Assembly (NCBI RefSeq): GCF_002240225.1
Contig: NZ_CP022584.1
Coordinates: forward strand, 4,689,850 to 4,753,849
Length of the DNA stretch: 64,000 bases
Source: Paenibacillus physcomitrellae
GTDB taxonomy: Bacteria > Bacillota > Bacilli > Paenibacillales > Paenibacillaceae
Reading direction: 5' to 3'
Shown: positions 51,453 to 59,937 of the stretch, piece by piece
Numbering within the stretch: the stretch's first letter is position 1
How the letters are laid out: every line of letters begins with the position of its first letter
The notes under the pieces: model-generated
Told to the model about the DNA's origin: nothing
Database searches by the model: none
What the model saw: only the letters and a program-made list of their open reading frames with translations
Position numbers and translations under genes: made by a program

Positions 51453-52274
51453 CTAACGTCTGCGAAACGCTCCCATAACGCCGACCGTCTCCACAATGTT
51501 CACGAATGCAGTAGGGTCTGTTGCTTTTATTATTTCACGAAGTTCTGCCAGTTCATACATGGTAGTGACTGTCATGAGCATATCTTTTTCCTTATGTGAA
51601 AATGCTCCTTCCGTTTTGATCAGCGTTACGCCACGTGGATGAGTCAGTAATCGTTCGAGCAGGGCCTGCGATTCATTAGTGATGATGTAAACCGTGATCT
51701 TGATATGCCCGACATGGATGAAATCCAGCACTTTGCCCGTGATATAAAGCGAAAGGATGGAGGCCAGTACTAGATTCCAGTCTTGATTGATATACCCCAT
51801 GGCCAGGATGACCAGCGCGTTCATCCCGACAAGCACGTTGCCGATCGGGAAATCCCGGTACCTGGTAACAATGGACCCCAAAATATCAAAACCGCCCGAC
51901 GATCCGCCTACCCTGAAGGATATGCCGCTGCCAAGACCAACCAAAACGCCACCAAACACAGCTGACAGTATGTTATCGGTAGCTACTGCTGTACTTGGAA
52001 TGACTGCTACAAACCAAGTGACGGAGACAACGGACAAAATGCTGAGCAGAATAAAACGTCTTCCAAGAAGGAAAAGCCCCGCTATCAGCAGCGGGATGTT
52101 GAAGGTAAAATATAAAATACTCAAATTAATAGGCGTTATATAATTGACCAACATGGACAATCCGGATACTCCTCCGCTTAGCAGCTGATGCGGAACGAGA
52201 AACAGATTGAAACCTGCTGCAATCAGTGCAGCTCCGATAATAACAACTAAACCATTCCTTATTTCCTTAAGCAA
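51453..52274 (-). CDS. YitT family membrane protein
   Basis: 273 aa: five to six TM helices (residues about 10-175) of the YitT/DUF161 type (GVSGLSMLVNYIT; RVGGSSGGFDILGSI), then a cytosolic DUF2179 domain (about 190-273) with the VGHIKITVYIIT start. Function unproven. TTG start with GAGGTGAAAG upstream. Divergent from cshA. Confidence 0.93.
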   Translation of the reverse strand: MLKEIRNGLVVIIGAALIAAGFNLFLVPHQLLSGGVSGLSMLVNYITPINLSILYFTFNIPLLIAGLFLLGRRFILLSILSVVSVTWFVAVIPSTAVATDNILSAVFGGVLVGLGSGISFRVGGSSGGFDILGSIVTRYRDFPIGNVLVGMNALVILAMGYINQDWNLVLASILSLYITGKVLDFIHVGHIKITVYIITNESQALLERLLTHPRGVTLIKTEGAFSHKEKDMLMTVTTMYELAELREIIKATDPTAFVNIVETVGVMGAFRRR

Positions 52275-52339
52275 AGACTTTCACCTCATCGTTGAATTTA
52301 CCTTTTTAGAGCAACTGGTGTTTTGTGAATGTTTTGTGA

Positions 52340-52576
52340 TATACTAATAAAGATATTCTTGAGTAGGTAGTGATTTCCATCTACGCAGAAGAGACCGGAA
52401 GCATTGTTTCATTTGAAACCGTGCCGTTTAGATATGTTTAAGATCGTCCTAGGTTGAATTTAGTTTGTCCGTGAAAAATTTTAGGTTCGTTGGGACAGTC
52501 TATAAACGTTTACCGCTACTTAAGAATAACGTCAAGATTGTGGAGTTGTCCACCATATAGAAGGAGTTTGAACATA
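52340..52576 (+). promoter_or_regulatory. Extended -10 promoter and long leader of cshA
   Basis: TGATATACT (52337-52345) is an extended -10; no good -35 is seen. About 225 nt of leader follows, with GTTTCA-TT-TGAAAC and GTGGA-GTTG-TCCAC hairpins; the latter ends 13 nt before the RBS. Cold or autoregulation through the leader is inferred. Confidence 0.45.
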
Positions 52577-54151
52577 TTGAGCACATTCTCAGAATTCGGC
52601 CTTGAGCCAAAGGTATTGCAAGCTATTACGGAACTTGGTTTTGAAGAAGCGACACCCATTCAGGCTAAATCCATTCCGTTTGCAATGGAAGGCAGAGACC
52701 TGATTGGCCAGGCACAAACGGGTACAGGTAAGACAGCTGCATTTGGTCTTCCATTGATTAACAAGATTCCACGGGAAGAAGAACGCATCGTTGCACTGAT
52801 CATGGCCCCTACTCGTGAGCTTGCGATTCAGGTTGCTGAAGAGATCGGCAAATTGTCCCGTTTCAAAGGAATCCGTTCCCTGCCTATTTACGGCGGTCAG
52901 GATATCTCCCGTCAGATCCGCGCTTTGAAGAAGAAGCCGCAAATTATCATCGGTACACCAGGCCGTTTGCTGGACCATATTAATCGTAAAACCATCAGAC
53001 TGGACGACGTGCAAACGGTTATTCTTGATGAAGCGGATGAAATGCTGGACATGGGCTTCATGGAAGACATTCAGGCGATCTTGAAAATGGTTCCGGATGA
53101 GCGCCAAACAATGTTATTCTCTGCTACAATGCCGCCGAATATCCAAAAGCTGGCACAGCAATTTTTGAAAAATCCGGAGCATGTATCCGTGATCCCTAAA
53201 CAAGTCAGCGCTCCTTTGATCGACCAGGCTTATATCGAAGTGAACGAACGTCAGAAATTCGATGCCTTGTCCCGCTTGCTTGATATGGAATCCCCTGAGC
53301 TTGCTATCGTCTTCGGCCGGACCAAACGCCGGGTTGACGAACTTGCCGAAGCTTTGCAGAAGCGTGGTTACTCTGCGGACGGCCTGCATGGCGACTTGTC
53401 CCAGAATCAGCGCGATACCGTAATGCGCAAATTCCGTGACGGCAGCATCGATGTCCTGGTAGCAACAGACGTTGCAGCCCGCGGTCTCGACGTTTCCGGT
53501 GTAACGCATGTCGTTAACTTTGACCTTCCGCAGGATCCGGAAAGTTATGTTCACCGTATCGGTCGTACAGGCCGTGCCGGTAAAGAAGGCGCAGCTTATT
53601 CCTTCGTTACCCCGCGCGAAATCGATCATCTGCATTTCATTGAACGGGTAACACGCCACCGCATTCCACGCAAACCTTTGCCAAGTATTGCTGAGGCAAT
53701 TGAAGGCAAACAACGGATTACGGCTGAACGTTTGATCGATATCGTGGAAAGCGGAGAGCTGAACGAATATAAAGGGATTGCGATTCAATTGCTGGAGCAA
53801 TATGATTCCGTCAACCTGCTTGCAGCAGCCATCAAACTGGTGACAGGCGGCGACAAGAACGAGAACTCTCATATCGAGCTGACTCCGGAAGAGCCAATTC
53901 GCGTGAAACGCCGCAAACCGGATATCCGTTCCAGCGGACGCAAGCCTTCCGGCTACGGCAACCGCAGCAACGGCGGCGGTTCTTACAAACGGGACAACCG
54001 TGAAGGCCGCGGCTTCGGCAGCGGCAAAGGCGGTTACAGCAAAGAAGGCGGCGGTCGTGACTACAATCGTTCGTCCTCCTATGACCGTAAACCTCGTCCA
54101 AGCGGCGGCGGCGAACGCCGGCCATACAACCGCAGTGAAGAGAACAAATAA
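52577..54151 (+). CDS. cshA: DEAD-box ATP-dependent RNA helicase
   Basis: 524 aa. Q motif [11 protein letters not shown]...PIQ, motif [13 protein letters not shown], motif II DEADEM, motif III SATMP, motif [12 protein letters not shown]; an RNA-binding region follows and the C-terminus is Gly/Arg/Ser-rich (about 450-524, RGG-like). CshA takes part in RNA decay and ribosome assembly at low temperature. TTG start at 52577 with GAAGGAG 10 nt upstream; the frame to 52490 is rejected as no RBS supports it. Confidence 0.95.
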   Translation: MSTFSEFGLEPKVLQAITELGFEEATPIQAKSIPFAMEGRDLIGQAQTGTGKTAAFGLPLINKIPREEERIVALIMAPTRELAIQVAEEIGKLSRFKGIRSLPIYGGQDISRQIRALKKKPQIIIGTPGRLLDHINRKTIRLDDVQTVILDEADEMLDMGFMEDIQAILKMVPDERQTMLFSATMPPNIQKLAQQFLKNPEHVSVIPKQVSAPLIDQAYIEVNERQKFDALSRLLDMESPELAIVFGRTKRRVDELAEALQKRGYSADGLHGDLSQNQRDTVMRKFRDGSIDVLVATDVAARGLDVSGVTHVVNFDLPQDPESYVHRIGRTGRAGKEGAAYSFVTPREIDHLHFIERVTRHRIPRKPLPSIAEAIEGKQRITAERLIDIVESGELNEYKGIAIQLLEQYDSVNLLAAAIKLVTGGDKNENSHIELTPEEPIRVKRRKPDIRSSGRKPSGYGNRSNGGGSYKRDNREGRGFGSGKGGYSKEGGGRDYNRSSSYDRKPRPSGGGERRPYNRSEENK

Positions 54152-54179
54152 GCAGAGTCTCTAAAGCTGAAGAGTGAAT

Positions 54180-54222
54180 GAACAGGGCAGTGCCACCCGG
54201 CGTTGCCCTGTTTTCTTTTTTT
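54180..54222 (+). terminator. Terminator of cshA
   Basis: AACAGGGCA and TGCCCTGTT arms and a long T-run. Confidence 0.9.
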
Positions 54223-54389
54223 TGAGGCAAGATAGAGGAATTCTCTCAAGTTGTGGAGCTTTTTTTGTGAATTAAACCAAAGTTTTAAGCGGTTTTCAGA
54301 ATTTACCGCGTGCCAAACTGGATTGCTAATGTCGAATAAGGTATAGTTAAAGTAGAGACAGTTTATGAATGGCGAGGGGGAGGACTTAC

Positions 54390-55199
54390 TTGGAGTTTAG
54401 AGGAGTTATGGGCGGCTTGTACCGCATCACGGAATGGATTATGAGAATCGCAGGCAGCAACCTGCTTTGGCTGGTGTGTTCATCTCCGTTTTTATTTTTT
54501 CTGCTGACTAAATATTTGATGATTGTGAATGGACTGGAGAATGACGCATCATCGCTTTACGCCATGGCAATCTTGGCACCGTTTACATTGTTCCCGGCTA
54601 CGGCGGCTTTGTTTACGGTAGTCCGCAAATGGGTCATGGGTGAGTCGGATGTGAGCGTTACCCGAACCTTTTTTAGAGGTTACAAAGAGAACTACAAACA
54701 AAGTATGATCGGCGGGATTTTCTATACCCTGCTCTTTGTCATTATGGTGATCGATTATCGGGTTTACATGGTCAAGACGCAGAATCTGCAACTGATCGGC
54801 ATCATTATGCTGCTGCTGCTTATTTTGCTGCTGGTTTCCTTGTTTAACTTCTTCTCGATGGTGGCGCACTATCATTTGAAAACAACGACAATGCTGAAAA
54901 ATGCGGTGCTTCTGACCATCATACGTCCTTTCCGCTCGTTCTCTACACTGGCGGGAGCTGCGGTGCTTTTGTTCCTGACAGCTAAATTTACCTGGCTGAT
55001 TATTTTTGGCACGGCTTCGCTTATTGCCTGGCTCGCATTCCTGAATTTCTTTGCGACTTATACCAAGATGCAGGCTCAGATTGCCAAGATGAATGAAAAG
55101 GCCGAAGCGAAGGCGGCGGCGGAAGCCAACGGTTCGTTAGAAGCAGAAGAGCCTAACTCCGATGCAGGCCAGGATAAAGATCCGGATAAAAGATCATAA
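54390..55199 (+). CDS. DUF624 (YesL-like) membrane protein
   Basis: 269 aa with about five TM helices; starts MEFRGVMGGLYRITEWIMR, the conserved opening of the YesL group, when the TTG at 54390 is used (GGGGGAGG 6 nt upstream). The C-terminus is a charged Ala/Glu tail. In Bacillus, YesL relatives sit with carbohydrate uptake operons, but here no transporter is adjacent. The ATG at 54369 would add 7 residues ahead of the RBS. Confidence 0.87.
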   Translation: MEFRGVMGGLYRITEWIMRIAGSNLLWLVCSSPFLFFLLTKYLMIVNGLENDASSLYAMAILAPFTLFPATAALFTVVRKWVMGESDVSVTRTFFRGYKENYKQSMIGGIFYTLLFVIMVIDYRVYMVKTQNLQLIGIIMLLLLILLLVSLFNFFSMVAHYHLKTTTMLKNAVLLTIIRPFRSFSTLAGAAVLLFLTAKFTWLIIFGTASLIAWLAFLNFFATYTKMQAQIAKMNEKAEAKAAAEANGSLEAEEPNSDAGQDKDPDKRS

Positions 55200-55260
55200 T
55201 CATGAGGTCCTAAGGGTTCTGGATCGAAATAAGCTTTGGAGATTTTTTCAAGCGCGGAAT

Positions 55261-55290
55261 CCCCGGTAGGTTGGTTTACTTTTACCGGGG
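55261..55290. promoter_or_regulatory. Inverted repeat flanking the -35 of the 6S-like RNA promoter
   Basis: CCCCGGTA (55261-55268) and TACCGGGG (55283-55290), a perfect 8-bp dyad with a 14-nt spacer that contains the -35. Not followed by a T-run, so it is not a terminator. Confidence 0.5.
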
Positions 55291-55303
55291 CAAGCTCTAT
55301 AAT
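55275..55303 (+). promoter_or_regulatory. Strong housekeeping promoter of the 6S-like RNA
   Basis: TTTACT (55275-55280), 17 nt, TATAAT (55298-55303); expected start at about 55310. Confidence 0.75.
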
Positions 55304-55309
55304 GAATAT

Positions 55310-55500
55310 ACATCCTGCGATGTGCGTTGCGGTTATTTGTTGTTTTGAACCAATGACAATGTCTAGGGAGACTTATATGTTCCAAACTGCTGGAAAGCCC
55401 TATCTACATGATAAGGGGAATTCAAAGGTTTGGCTGCGGTCACCCACCTGCTGAGCAGGTTCACGGACACTGTAACCGGACGGCATATGCGGGACCCTAA
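55310..55500 (+). ncRNA. ssrS: Probable 6S RNA
   Basis: The interval of 380 bp has no supported ORF but a promoter, a foldable 190-nt segment and a terminator. The two ends form a closing stem: TCCTGC (from 55313) pairs with GCGGGA (55489-55494), TGTGC with GCATA, CGGTTA with TAACCG. GATGTGCGTTGCGG and CGGCATATGCGGG resemble the conserved ends of 6S (E. coli GATGTTCGCAAGCGGG ... GCGGCATCTCGG). A central bubble and apical helix can be drawn. 6S RNA binds sigma-70-type RNA polymerase holoenzyme in stationary phase. Ends are estimated; an Rfam RF00013 search would settle it. Confidence 0.7.
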
Positions 55501-55513
55501 ACTTATTCATTAT

Positions 55514-55556
55514 AGCGCCGATCCGCCTTTGGGCTGGATGGGTGCTTTTTATTTTT
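55514..55556 (+). terminator. Terminator after the 6S-like RNA
   Basis: AGCGCC-ATCC-CC / GG-GGAT-GGTGCT imperfect stem followed by TTTTTATTTTTG. Confidence 0.65.
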
Positions 55557-55617
55557 GTGAATGTTACAATGACAGCAAATCATGATATTGTCGGATTTGA
55601 CGGAGGAGGAAACGGTT

Positions 55618-56010
55618 TTGTCGCTAAAAAGAACGTTAACCGGGTTGTTCCGCAGTGTGGAAGGAACGAGTGACCGGGCAAAGGTGCCTGAGCTGAAGAC
55701 ACGTTATTATCAGCTTTCCAAAGATAAATTGTGGGATGAGGTCAGCTCCACACTCAAGAAGGTGCCGGGCTACAAGGTCGTTCATGAAGTGCCTTCCGTA
55801 GGCGAGATCTTGCTCGAGAAAAGAACGGCTTTCGGCCGGGTCATGGATATTACGGTTTCTCTCGTCGGGACCGGCCCTACACGGAGCGCGATTGACATTT
55901 ATTCCGCTACCCGCGGCTCTTTGGGTGACCTGGGGGCAAATTACCGGAATATTCAGGGATTGTTCAGCATATTAGATAAGAAGCTGAGCCGTTACAAAAC
56001 ATCGGCCTGA
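55618..56010 (+). CDS. DUF1499-like protein
   Basis: 130 aa, soluble. The C-terminal stretch AIDIYSATRGSLGDLGANYRNIQGLF matches the SxSRxGxxDLGxNxRR pattern of DUF1499, whose function is unknown; the N-terminal half has the alpha/beta pattern of that domain. TTG at 55618 with AGGAGGAAACGG upstream; the frame to 55582 has no RBS. Alone; terminator at 56062. Confidence 0.75.
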   Translation: MSLKRTLTGLFRSVEGTSDRAKVPELKTRYYQLSKDKLWDEVSSTLKKVPGYKVVHEVPSVGEILLEKRTAFGRVMDITVSLVGTGPTRSAIDIYSATRGSLGDLGANYRNIQGLFSILDKKLSRYKTSA

Positions 56011-56027
56011 TTATGAGCAATTAGGTC

Positions 56028-56055
56028 CTATAATGACTGAACTATAATGACTGAA
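56028..56055. repeat. Exact tandem duplication of 14 bp
   Basis: CTATAATGACTGAA twice in direct succession, 17 bp after the DUF1499 gene stop and just before the terminator. Confidence 0.8.
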
Positions 56056-56061
56056 TAAAAT

Positions 56062-56100
56062 AATAAAAGCGAGTCCGATATGCCGGTGCTCGCTTTTATT
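56062..56100. terminator. Bidirectional terminator, DUF1499 gene / tpx
   Basis: AATAAAAGCGAG and CTCGCTTTTATT arms. Confidence 0.9.
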
Positions 56101-56158
56101 GTTATTACGGGATCTTGACTTACGGGTCTTGAACCCGTGGATATACGTTGTTTTTCTA

Positions 56159-56677
56159 CTACAGAAGTGCTTCGACAGCGGCGATGGCTTTGTCGTAATC
56201 CGGATGTTCGGACATTTCGCCCAAGTATTCAACATAGCGGATCGTATTGTCCGCATCGAGGACAAAGATGGCACGATGGTCAAGCTGGAATTCCTTGATC
56301 AGAACACCATACGCTTCGCCAAAGGATCTGTGTTTGTAATCGGATAAAGTGATGACACGATCGATACCGGCAGCTCCGCACCAACGGGCTTGAGCAAATG
56401 GAAGGTCTACACTGACCGTAAGTACAGCTACCTGGTCGCCGAGATCATGGCCTTCTTGGTTGAAACGGCGTGTCTGAGCATCGCAGACACCGGTGTCCAA
56501 AGAAGGAACGACGCTGATTAGCTTGATTTTGCCTTCGAAATCCTTCAGGGAAACTTCTTCAACCAGGCTTTTGCTGAGCGTGAAGTCAGGCGCTTTATCA
56601 CCGACTTTAAGTTCAGGACCTACCAGTGTGAGCGGATTACCTTTGAAAGTAGCAGCATTTGCACGTTCTTGTGCCAT
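56159..56677 (-). CDS. tpx: Thiol peroxidase
   Basis: 172-aa atypical 2-Cys peroxiredoxin. Peroxidatic Cys in [13 protein letters not shown] (about 60), resolving Cys in ARWCGAAG (about 94); reduces peroxides with thioredoxin. ATG at 56677 ([10 protein letters not shown]) with AGAGGAGG upstream; the frame extends 8 codons into the RBS. Divergent from the rhomboid gene. Confidence 0.95.
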   Translation of the reverse strand: MAQERANAATFKGNPLTLVGPELKVGDKAPDFTLSKSLVEEVSLKDFEGKIKLISVVPSLDTGVCDAQTRRFNQEGHDLGDQVAVLTVSVDLPFAQARWCGAAGIDRVITLSDYKHRSFGEAYGVLIKEFQLDHRAIFVLDADNTIRYVEYLGEMSEHPDYDKAIAAVEALL

Positions 56678-56834
56678 TTTTATATTCCTCCTCTGGTTCA
56701 TCTGTTAGAGAAACACCAAGGAAAGCTCGAAATGCAGGGTCTTTCGTTGGTATTTCGTGCCAAAATCCATTATAATCGTTTTGAAAAGCGCTTGTCCAAT
56801 AAAATGAAAAATGCATCACCAAAGGAAGGTAAGT

Positions 56835-57455
56835 ATGATATTTATTCGTTATGAGAACTGGAGAAGTTATCTGAAATATTATCCGGTTACTTCACTAATC
56901 CTGGTCATTAATCTGGTTATGTATTGTGTTCTGCTGTTTAACGGCGGAGCGGGCAATATGGAAACCCTATTCCGCTTTGGGGCCGTTGGATCTGAGCTTC
57001 CGTACAGCCAGGACTGGTGGCGGTATGTGACCGCTATTTTTCTACATCTGAACTTCTCGCATCTCTTGTTTAATTGTTTTGCTATTCTAGTATTTGCGCC
57101 TCCGCTGGAACGTTTACTGGGCTGGTGGCGGTATTTACTCGTATATTTGGTAAGCGGGGTGCTCGGCAATGCACTGAGTATGGCCTTCTACCGGCACGCT
57201 ATGGAGTATACGCTTTCCGTAGGCGCTTCAGGCGCAATCTACGGGGTATATGGGGCCTTTTTATATATTGCCCTTTTACAGCGCAACCTGATCGATGAAG
57301 GCTCCAGAAAAACGCTTTACGCGATTCTGCTGGTAGGAATCATCTTTTCCTTCGCCATGACCGGTACGAACTGGATGGCCCATTTGGGAGGTCTAATCGG
57401 CGGATTTTTTGTATACGGGCTTTTGATTCGTCTCACCAGACGTTTTAAAACTTAA
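56835..57455 (+). CDS. Rhomboid family intramembrane serine protease
   Basis: 206 aa, six TM helices. Catalytic Ser in SVGASGAIYG and His in WMAHLGGLIGG; the HLNFSHLLFNCFAI segment carries the conserved His-x3-Asn. Cleaves TM segments of unknown clients. ATG at 56835 with AAGGAAGG; an earlier in-frame ATG lies at 56811. Confidence 0.93.
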   Translation: MIFIRYENWRSYLKYYPVTSLILVINLVMYCVLLFNGGAGNMETLFRFGAVGSELPYSQDWWRYVTAIFLHLNFSHLLFNCFAILVFAPPLERLLGWWRYLLVYLVSGVLGNALSMAFYRHAMEYTLSVGASGAIYGVYGAFLYIALLQRNLIDEGSRKTLYAILLVGIIFSFAMTGTNWMAHLGGLIGGFFVYGLLIRLTRRFKT

Positions 57456-57509
57456 CCATTATTTACTTTAGGCAAAGCGATGCAATTCGGAAATGGAGCG
57501 AACAACCGA

Positions 57510-58421
57510 GTGGAACTAAGACAACTGCAGTATTTTGTTAAAGTAGCAGGCAAGGAACACGTTACACAAGCGGCGGAGGAGCTGCACGTTGCTCAATCCG
57601 CAGTCAGCAGGCAGATTCATCAGCTTGAGAAAGAGCTGGGAGTAGAGCTGTTCAAACAGAAAGGCAGAAATTTGCAGCTGACAGCGGTCGGACAGCTGTT
57701 CTGCACCAGGGTCGAATCCATCCTTAAGGATCTGGACCGGGCCGTTGCTGAGGTTCATGAGTTTCTGGATCCGGAACAGGGGGAGATCAGGCTCGGGTTC
57801 CCGCACAGCCTTGGCGTTCATTTGCTGCCCGTGATCATTGCGGAATTCAAGAAACGGTATCCGAATGTCAAGTTCCGTTTCAAGCAAGGGATGTTTACCA
57901 CGCTGATCCGGGATGTGACGGAAGCCGAAGTGGACTTGGCTTTTATTTCTCCTTTCCCGGATCATCATGAACAGGTATCGGGGGATGTGGTGCTGACCGA
58001 GGAGCTGTTTGCGATCCTTCCTCCCGGTCATCCGCTGGCCGGTGAAAGCGAAATTACACTGCATCAATTGAAGGATGACAAGTTTATTTTATTCAGCAAA
58101 GGTTATTCGCTCCGGCCGATTGTGCTTCATGCCTGTCTGGAGGCGGGGTTTACGCCCAAAATTGCCTTTGAAGGCGAAGAGACGGATACGATCCGAGGTT
58201 TGGTGGCGGCAGGAATGGGCGTAAGTCTGCTTCCGGAGATGGCTTCTTACCATAACGGAAACCTGGCTCCAACCCGGGTGAAAATATCAGCTCCCAAAGT
58301 AACACGTACGATTGGCCTTATCTATCGATCCGATGACAAGCTTCCGCTTGTCGCTCAGTCATTCCGAACCTTCCTTCTGGAGCATTTCAACGTCAAGCCC
58401 TGTCCGGAAGCTGACAAATAA
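57510..58421 (+). CDS. LysR-family transcriptional regulator, GltC-like
   Basis: 303-aa LTTR. The winged HTH begins (M)ELRQLQYFVKVAGKEHVTQA, then LHVAQSAVSRQIHQLEKEL, which is very like Bacillus GltC, activator of glutamate synthase. The effector domain spans about 90-290. GTG at 57510; a GGAG lies 12 nt upstream and the family start agrees. No gltAB is nearby, so the target is not known. Follows the rhomboid gene by 54 nt on the same strand. Confidence 0.92.
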   Translation: MELRQLQYFVKVAGKEHVTQAAEELHVAQSAVSRQIHQLEKELGVELFKQKGRNLQLTAVGQLFCTRVESILKDLDRAVAEVHEFLDPEQGEIRLGFPHSLGVHLLPVIIAEFKKRYPNVKFRFKQGMFTTLIRDVTEAEVDLAFISPFPDHHEQVSGDVVLTEELFAILPPGHPLAGESEITLHQLKDDKFILFSKGYSLRPIVLHACLEAGFTPKIAFEGEETDTIRGLVAAGMGVSLLPEMASYHNGNLAPTRVKISAPKVTRTIGLIYRSDDKLPLVAQSFRTFLLEHFNVKPCPEADK

Positions 58422-58429
58422 CGTAAAAC

Positions 58430-58475
58430 AAGAACACCCGCAAGGCCATGGGCCCTGCGGGTGTTCTTGTTTTTC
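58430..58475. terminator. Bidirectional terminator, LysR gene / yugP
   Basis: AAGAACACCCGCA and TGCGGGTGTTCTT arms. Confidence 0.92.
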
Positions 58476-58493
58476 CTGATGTTTCCGTATAAA

Positions 58494-59177
58494 TTATTCT
58501 CGGTTATTGTTGGTAAAGATAAGGATATAGCGCAGAAGCTCCAGTACGGAGATAAGCGCGGCAGCGACATAGGTCAAAGCAGCAGCGTTCAGCACTTTGC
58601 CGACGCTTTTGGATTCGCTAGGGGTGACATAACCTTGCTCCAGCATAATTTTGCGCGCGCGGTTACTGGCGTTAAATTCGACTGGCAGTGTAATGAGCTG
58701 GAAAGCCACGGCCACGGAGAAGAAGATAATGCCGAGTCCAAGCAGATTAAAGGCGCTGAACAAAATGCCGGCAATCAGCAGAAAAGGAGCAACGCCCGAT
58801 GCAAAGTTCACAATCGGGAAGATGCGATGTCTGAGCACCAGCATCGGATAATGAACCTTGTGCTGGATGGCATGACCGACTTCATGGCAGGCTACGGAAA
58901 CGGCGGAAATAGAACGTTCGTAATAAACCGGTTCCGACAGACGTACAACTCGGTGAATCGGATCGTAGTGGTCTGTCAGGCTTCCGCGTACCGGTTCAAT
59001 CGGCACATCATAAAGTCCGTTGGCATCCAGCATGCGCCGTGCGGCTTCCTGTCCGGTCATGCCGCTGTAGTTGGGGACCTCGGTATATTTGTTGAAAGTT
59101 CCCTTTACCCTGAATTGGGCCCAGAGGGAGAAGATGAACGCAATGATGATTAAAATGTACATACCGTCAAAATACAT
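58494..59177 (-). CDS. yugP: Zinc metallopeptidase of the YugP (DUF2324) family
   Basis: 227-aa membrane protease-like protein. N-terminal TM helix (about 5-20), then cytosolic domain with HExxH in VACHEVGHAIQH, then two to three TM helices (about 125-165 and 195-222). Known only as family; B. subtilis YugP is uncharacterised. GGAGG precedes the ATG. The MerR-type gene lies 29 nt upstream on the same strand, probably the same operon. Confidence 0.92.
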   Translation of the reverse strand: MYFDGMYILIIIAFIFSLWAQFRVKGTFNKYTEVPNYSGMTGQEAARRMLDANGLYDVPIEPVRGSLTDHYDPIHRVVRLSEPVYYERSISAVSVACHEVGHAIQHKVHYPMLVLRHRIFPIVNFASGVAPFLLIAGILFSAFNLLGLGIIFFSVAVAFQLITLPVEFNASNRARKIMLEQGYVTPSESKSVGKVLNAAALTYVAAALISVLELLRYILIFTNNNRE

Positions 59178-59206
59178 GTGTCATACCTCCGTAATTTAAA
59201 GTGTTG

Positions 59207-59629
59207 TCATGTGAAGGGTCCATGATTCATTAATAAACGGAGTGCTTCAATGCAAGCCAAGCTGGAAGGCATGATATGCGTGTAAACCTTATTGGCCTGA
59301 CCAGGCTTAAGCTGGGAAATCAAAGGCTCTAGCTCCTTGACTTCACGCTCCAGCTGCTGCAGATGAAGCTCGAGCGAGGTCAGCTTCTCCGAAACCTGCT
59401 CTTCGTTGATATCCGTTAATTCCTCAAGTCTGGCGCGGATCTCCTCCAGTGTGTACTTTTCTTGTTTCCACTGGTTAATACGTTCCAGGCGGTTTAAGGT
59501 TTCAAGACTGTACAGCCGATAATTTTTGTGCGTTCTTGTCTCCGGAGAAATCAATCCCAGCTTTGTATAGTAATCAATAGTTCGTTCGCTGACGCCTGCG
59601 GCTTTGGCCAGTTCCCCGATTCGGTACAA
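59207..59629 (-). CDS. MerR-family transcriptional regulator
   Basis: 140 aa. Winged HTH at 1-70 (MYRIGELAKAAGVSERTIDYYTKLGLI), dimerisation coiled coil at about 80-115, short C-terminal part with one Cys (SSLACIEALR). No metal-binding Cys pair of MerR metal sensors is visible. The start is TTG at 59629 with a GGGA 10 nt upstream. Co-oriented and close to yugP, it is a good candidate for controlling that gene. Confidence 0.88.
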   Translation of the reverse strand: MYRIGELAKAAGVSERTIDYYTKLGLISPETRTHKNYRLYSLETLNRLERINQWKQEKYTLEEIRARLEELTDINEEQVSEKLTSLELHLQQLEREVKELEPLISQLKPGQANKVYTHIMPSSLACIEALRLLMNHGPFT

Positions 59630-59854
59630 TTTTATAGTCCCAAATGTATCACTCCCTGTCCTAACCGTTCTTTAATAAGTATATGTTTTTTTATATATAG
59701 TATAATACAGGATTTGAAAGTATACAGTCAAACGTCATGCTTTGAAACATGATTTCAATATATGATTGAGAAAATTTATTTATTCGTAATTAACATTATG
59801 TGTTAGGTATTTGAGAAACTACGAATTATTTTTCAAGAAATTAAAAAAATGTTG

Positions 59855-59884
59855 TTGTCAAGTTACTAGGTAATTGATTATAAT
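59855..59884 (+). promoter_or_regulatory. Promoter of the amt operon
   Basis: TTGTCA (59855-59860), 18 nt, TATAAT (59879-59884); start near 59891. Confidence 0.7.
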
Positions 59885-59904
59885 CGCTTTAACATAAAAA
59901 AACA

Positions 59905-59921
59905 TGTAAAGAAACATGACA
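59905..59921 (+). promoter_or_regulatory. GlnR/TnrA box
   Basis: TGTAA-N7-TGACA exactly matches TGTNAN7TNACA. It lies about 14-30 nt after the expected start site, a position that fits repression. Confidence 0.75.
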
Positions 59922-59937
59922 TTAAGGAGAGGGTTAT

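Noticed and set aside
55236-55454. 72-aa open frame in the gap after the DUF624 gene
   Set aside because: It lies across the promoter and body of the 6S-like RNA, has no RBS and its peptide has no recognisable pattern.
56678-56834. PerR box between tpx and the rhomboid gene
   Set aside because: Only a TTATAAT half-site is visible; the second half does not match.
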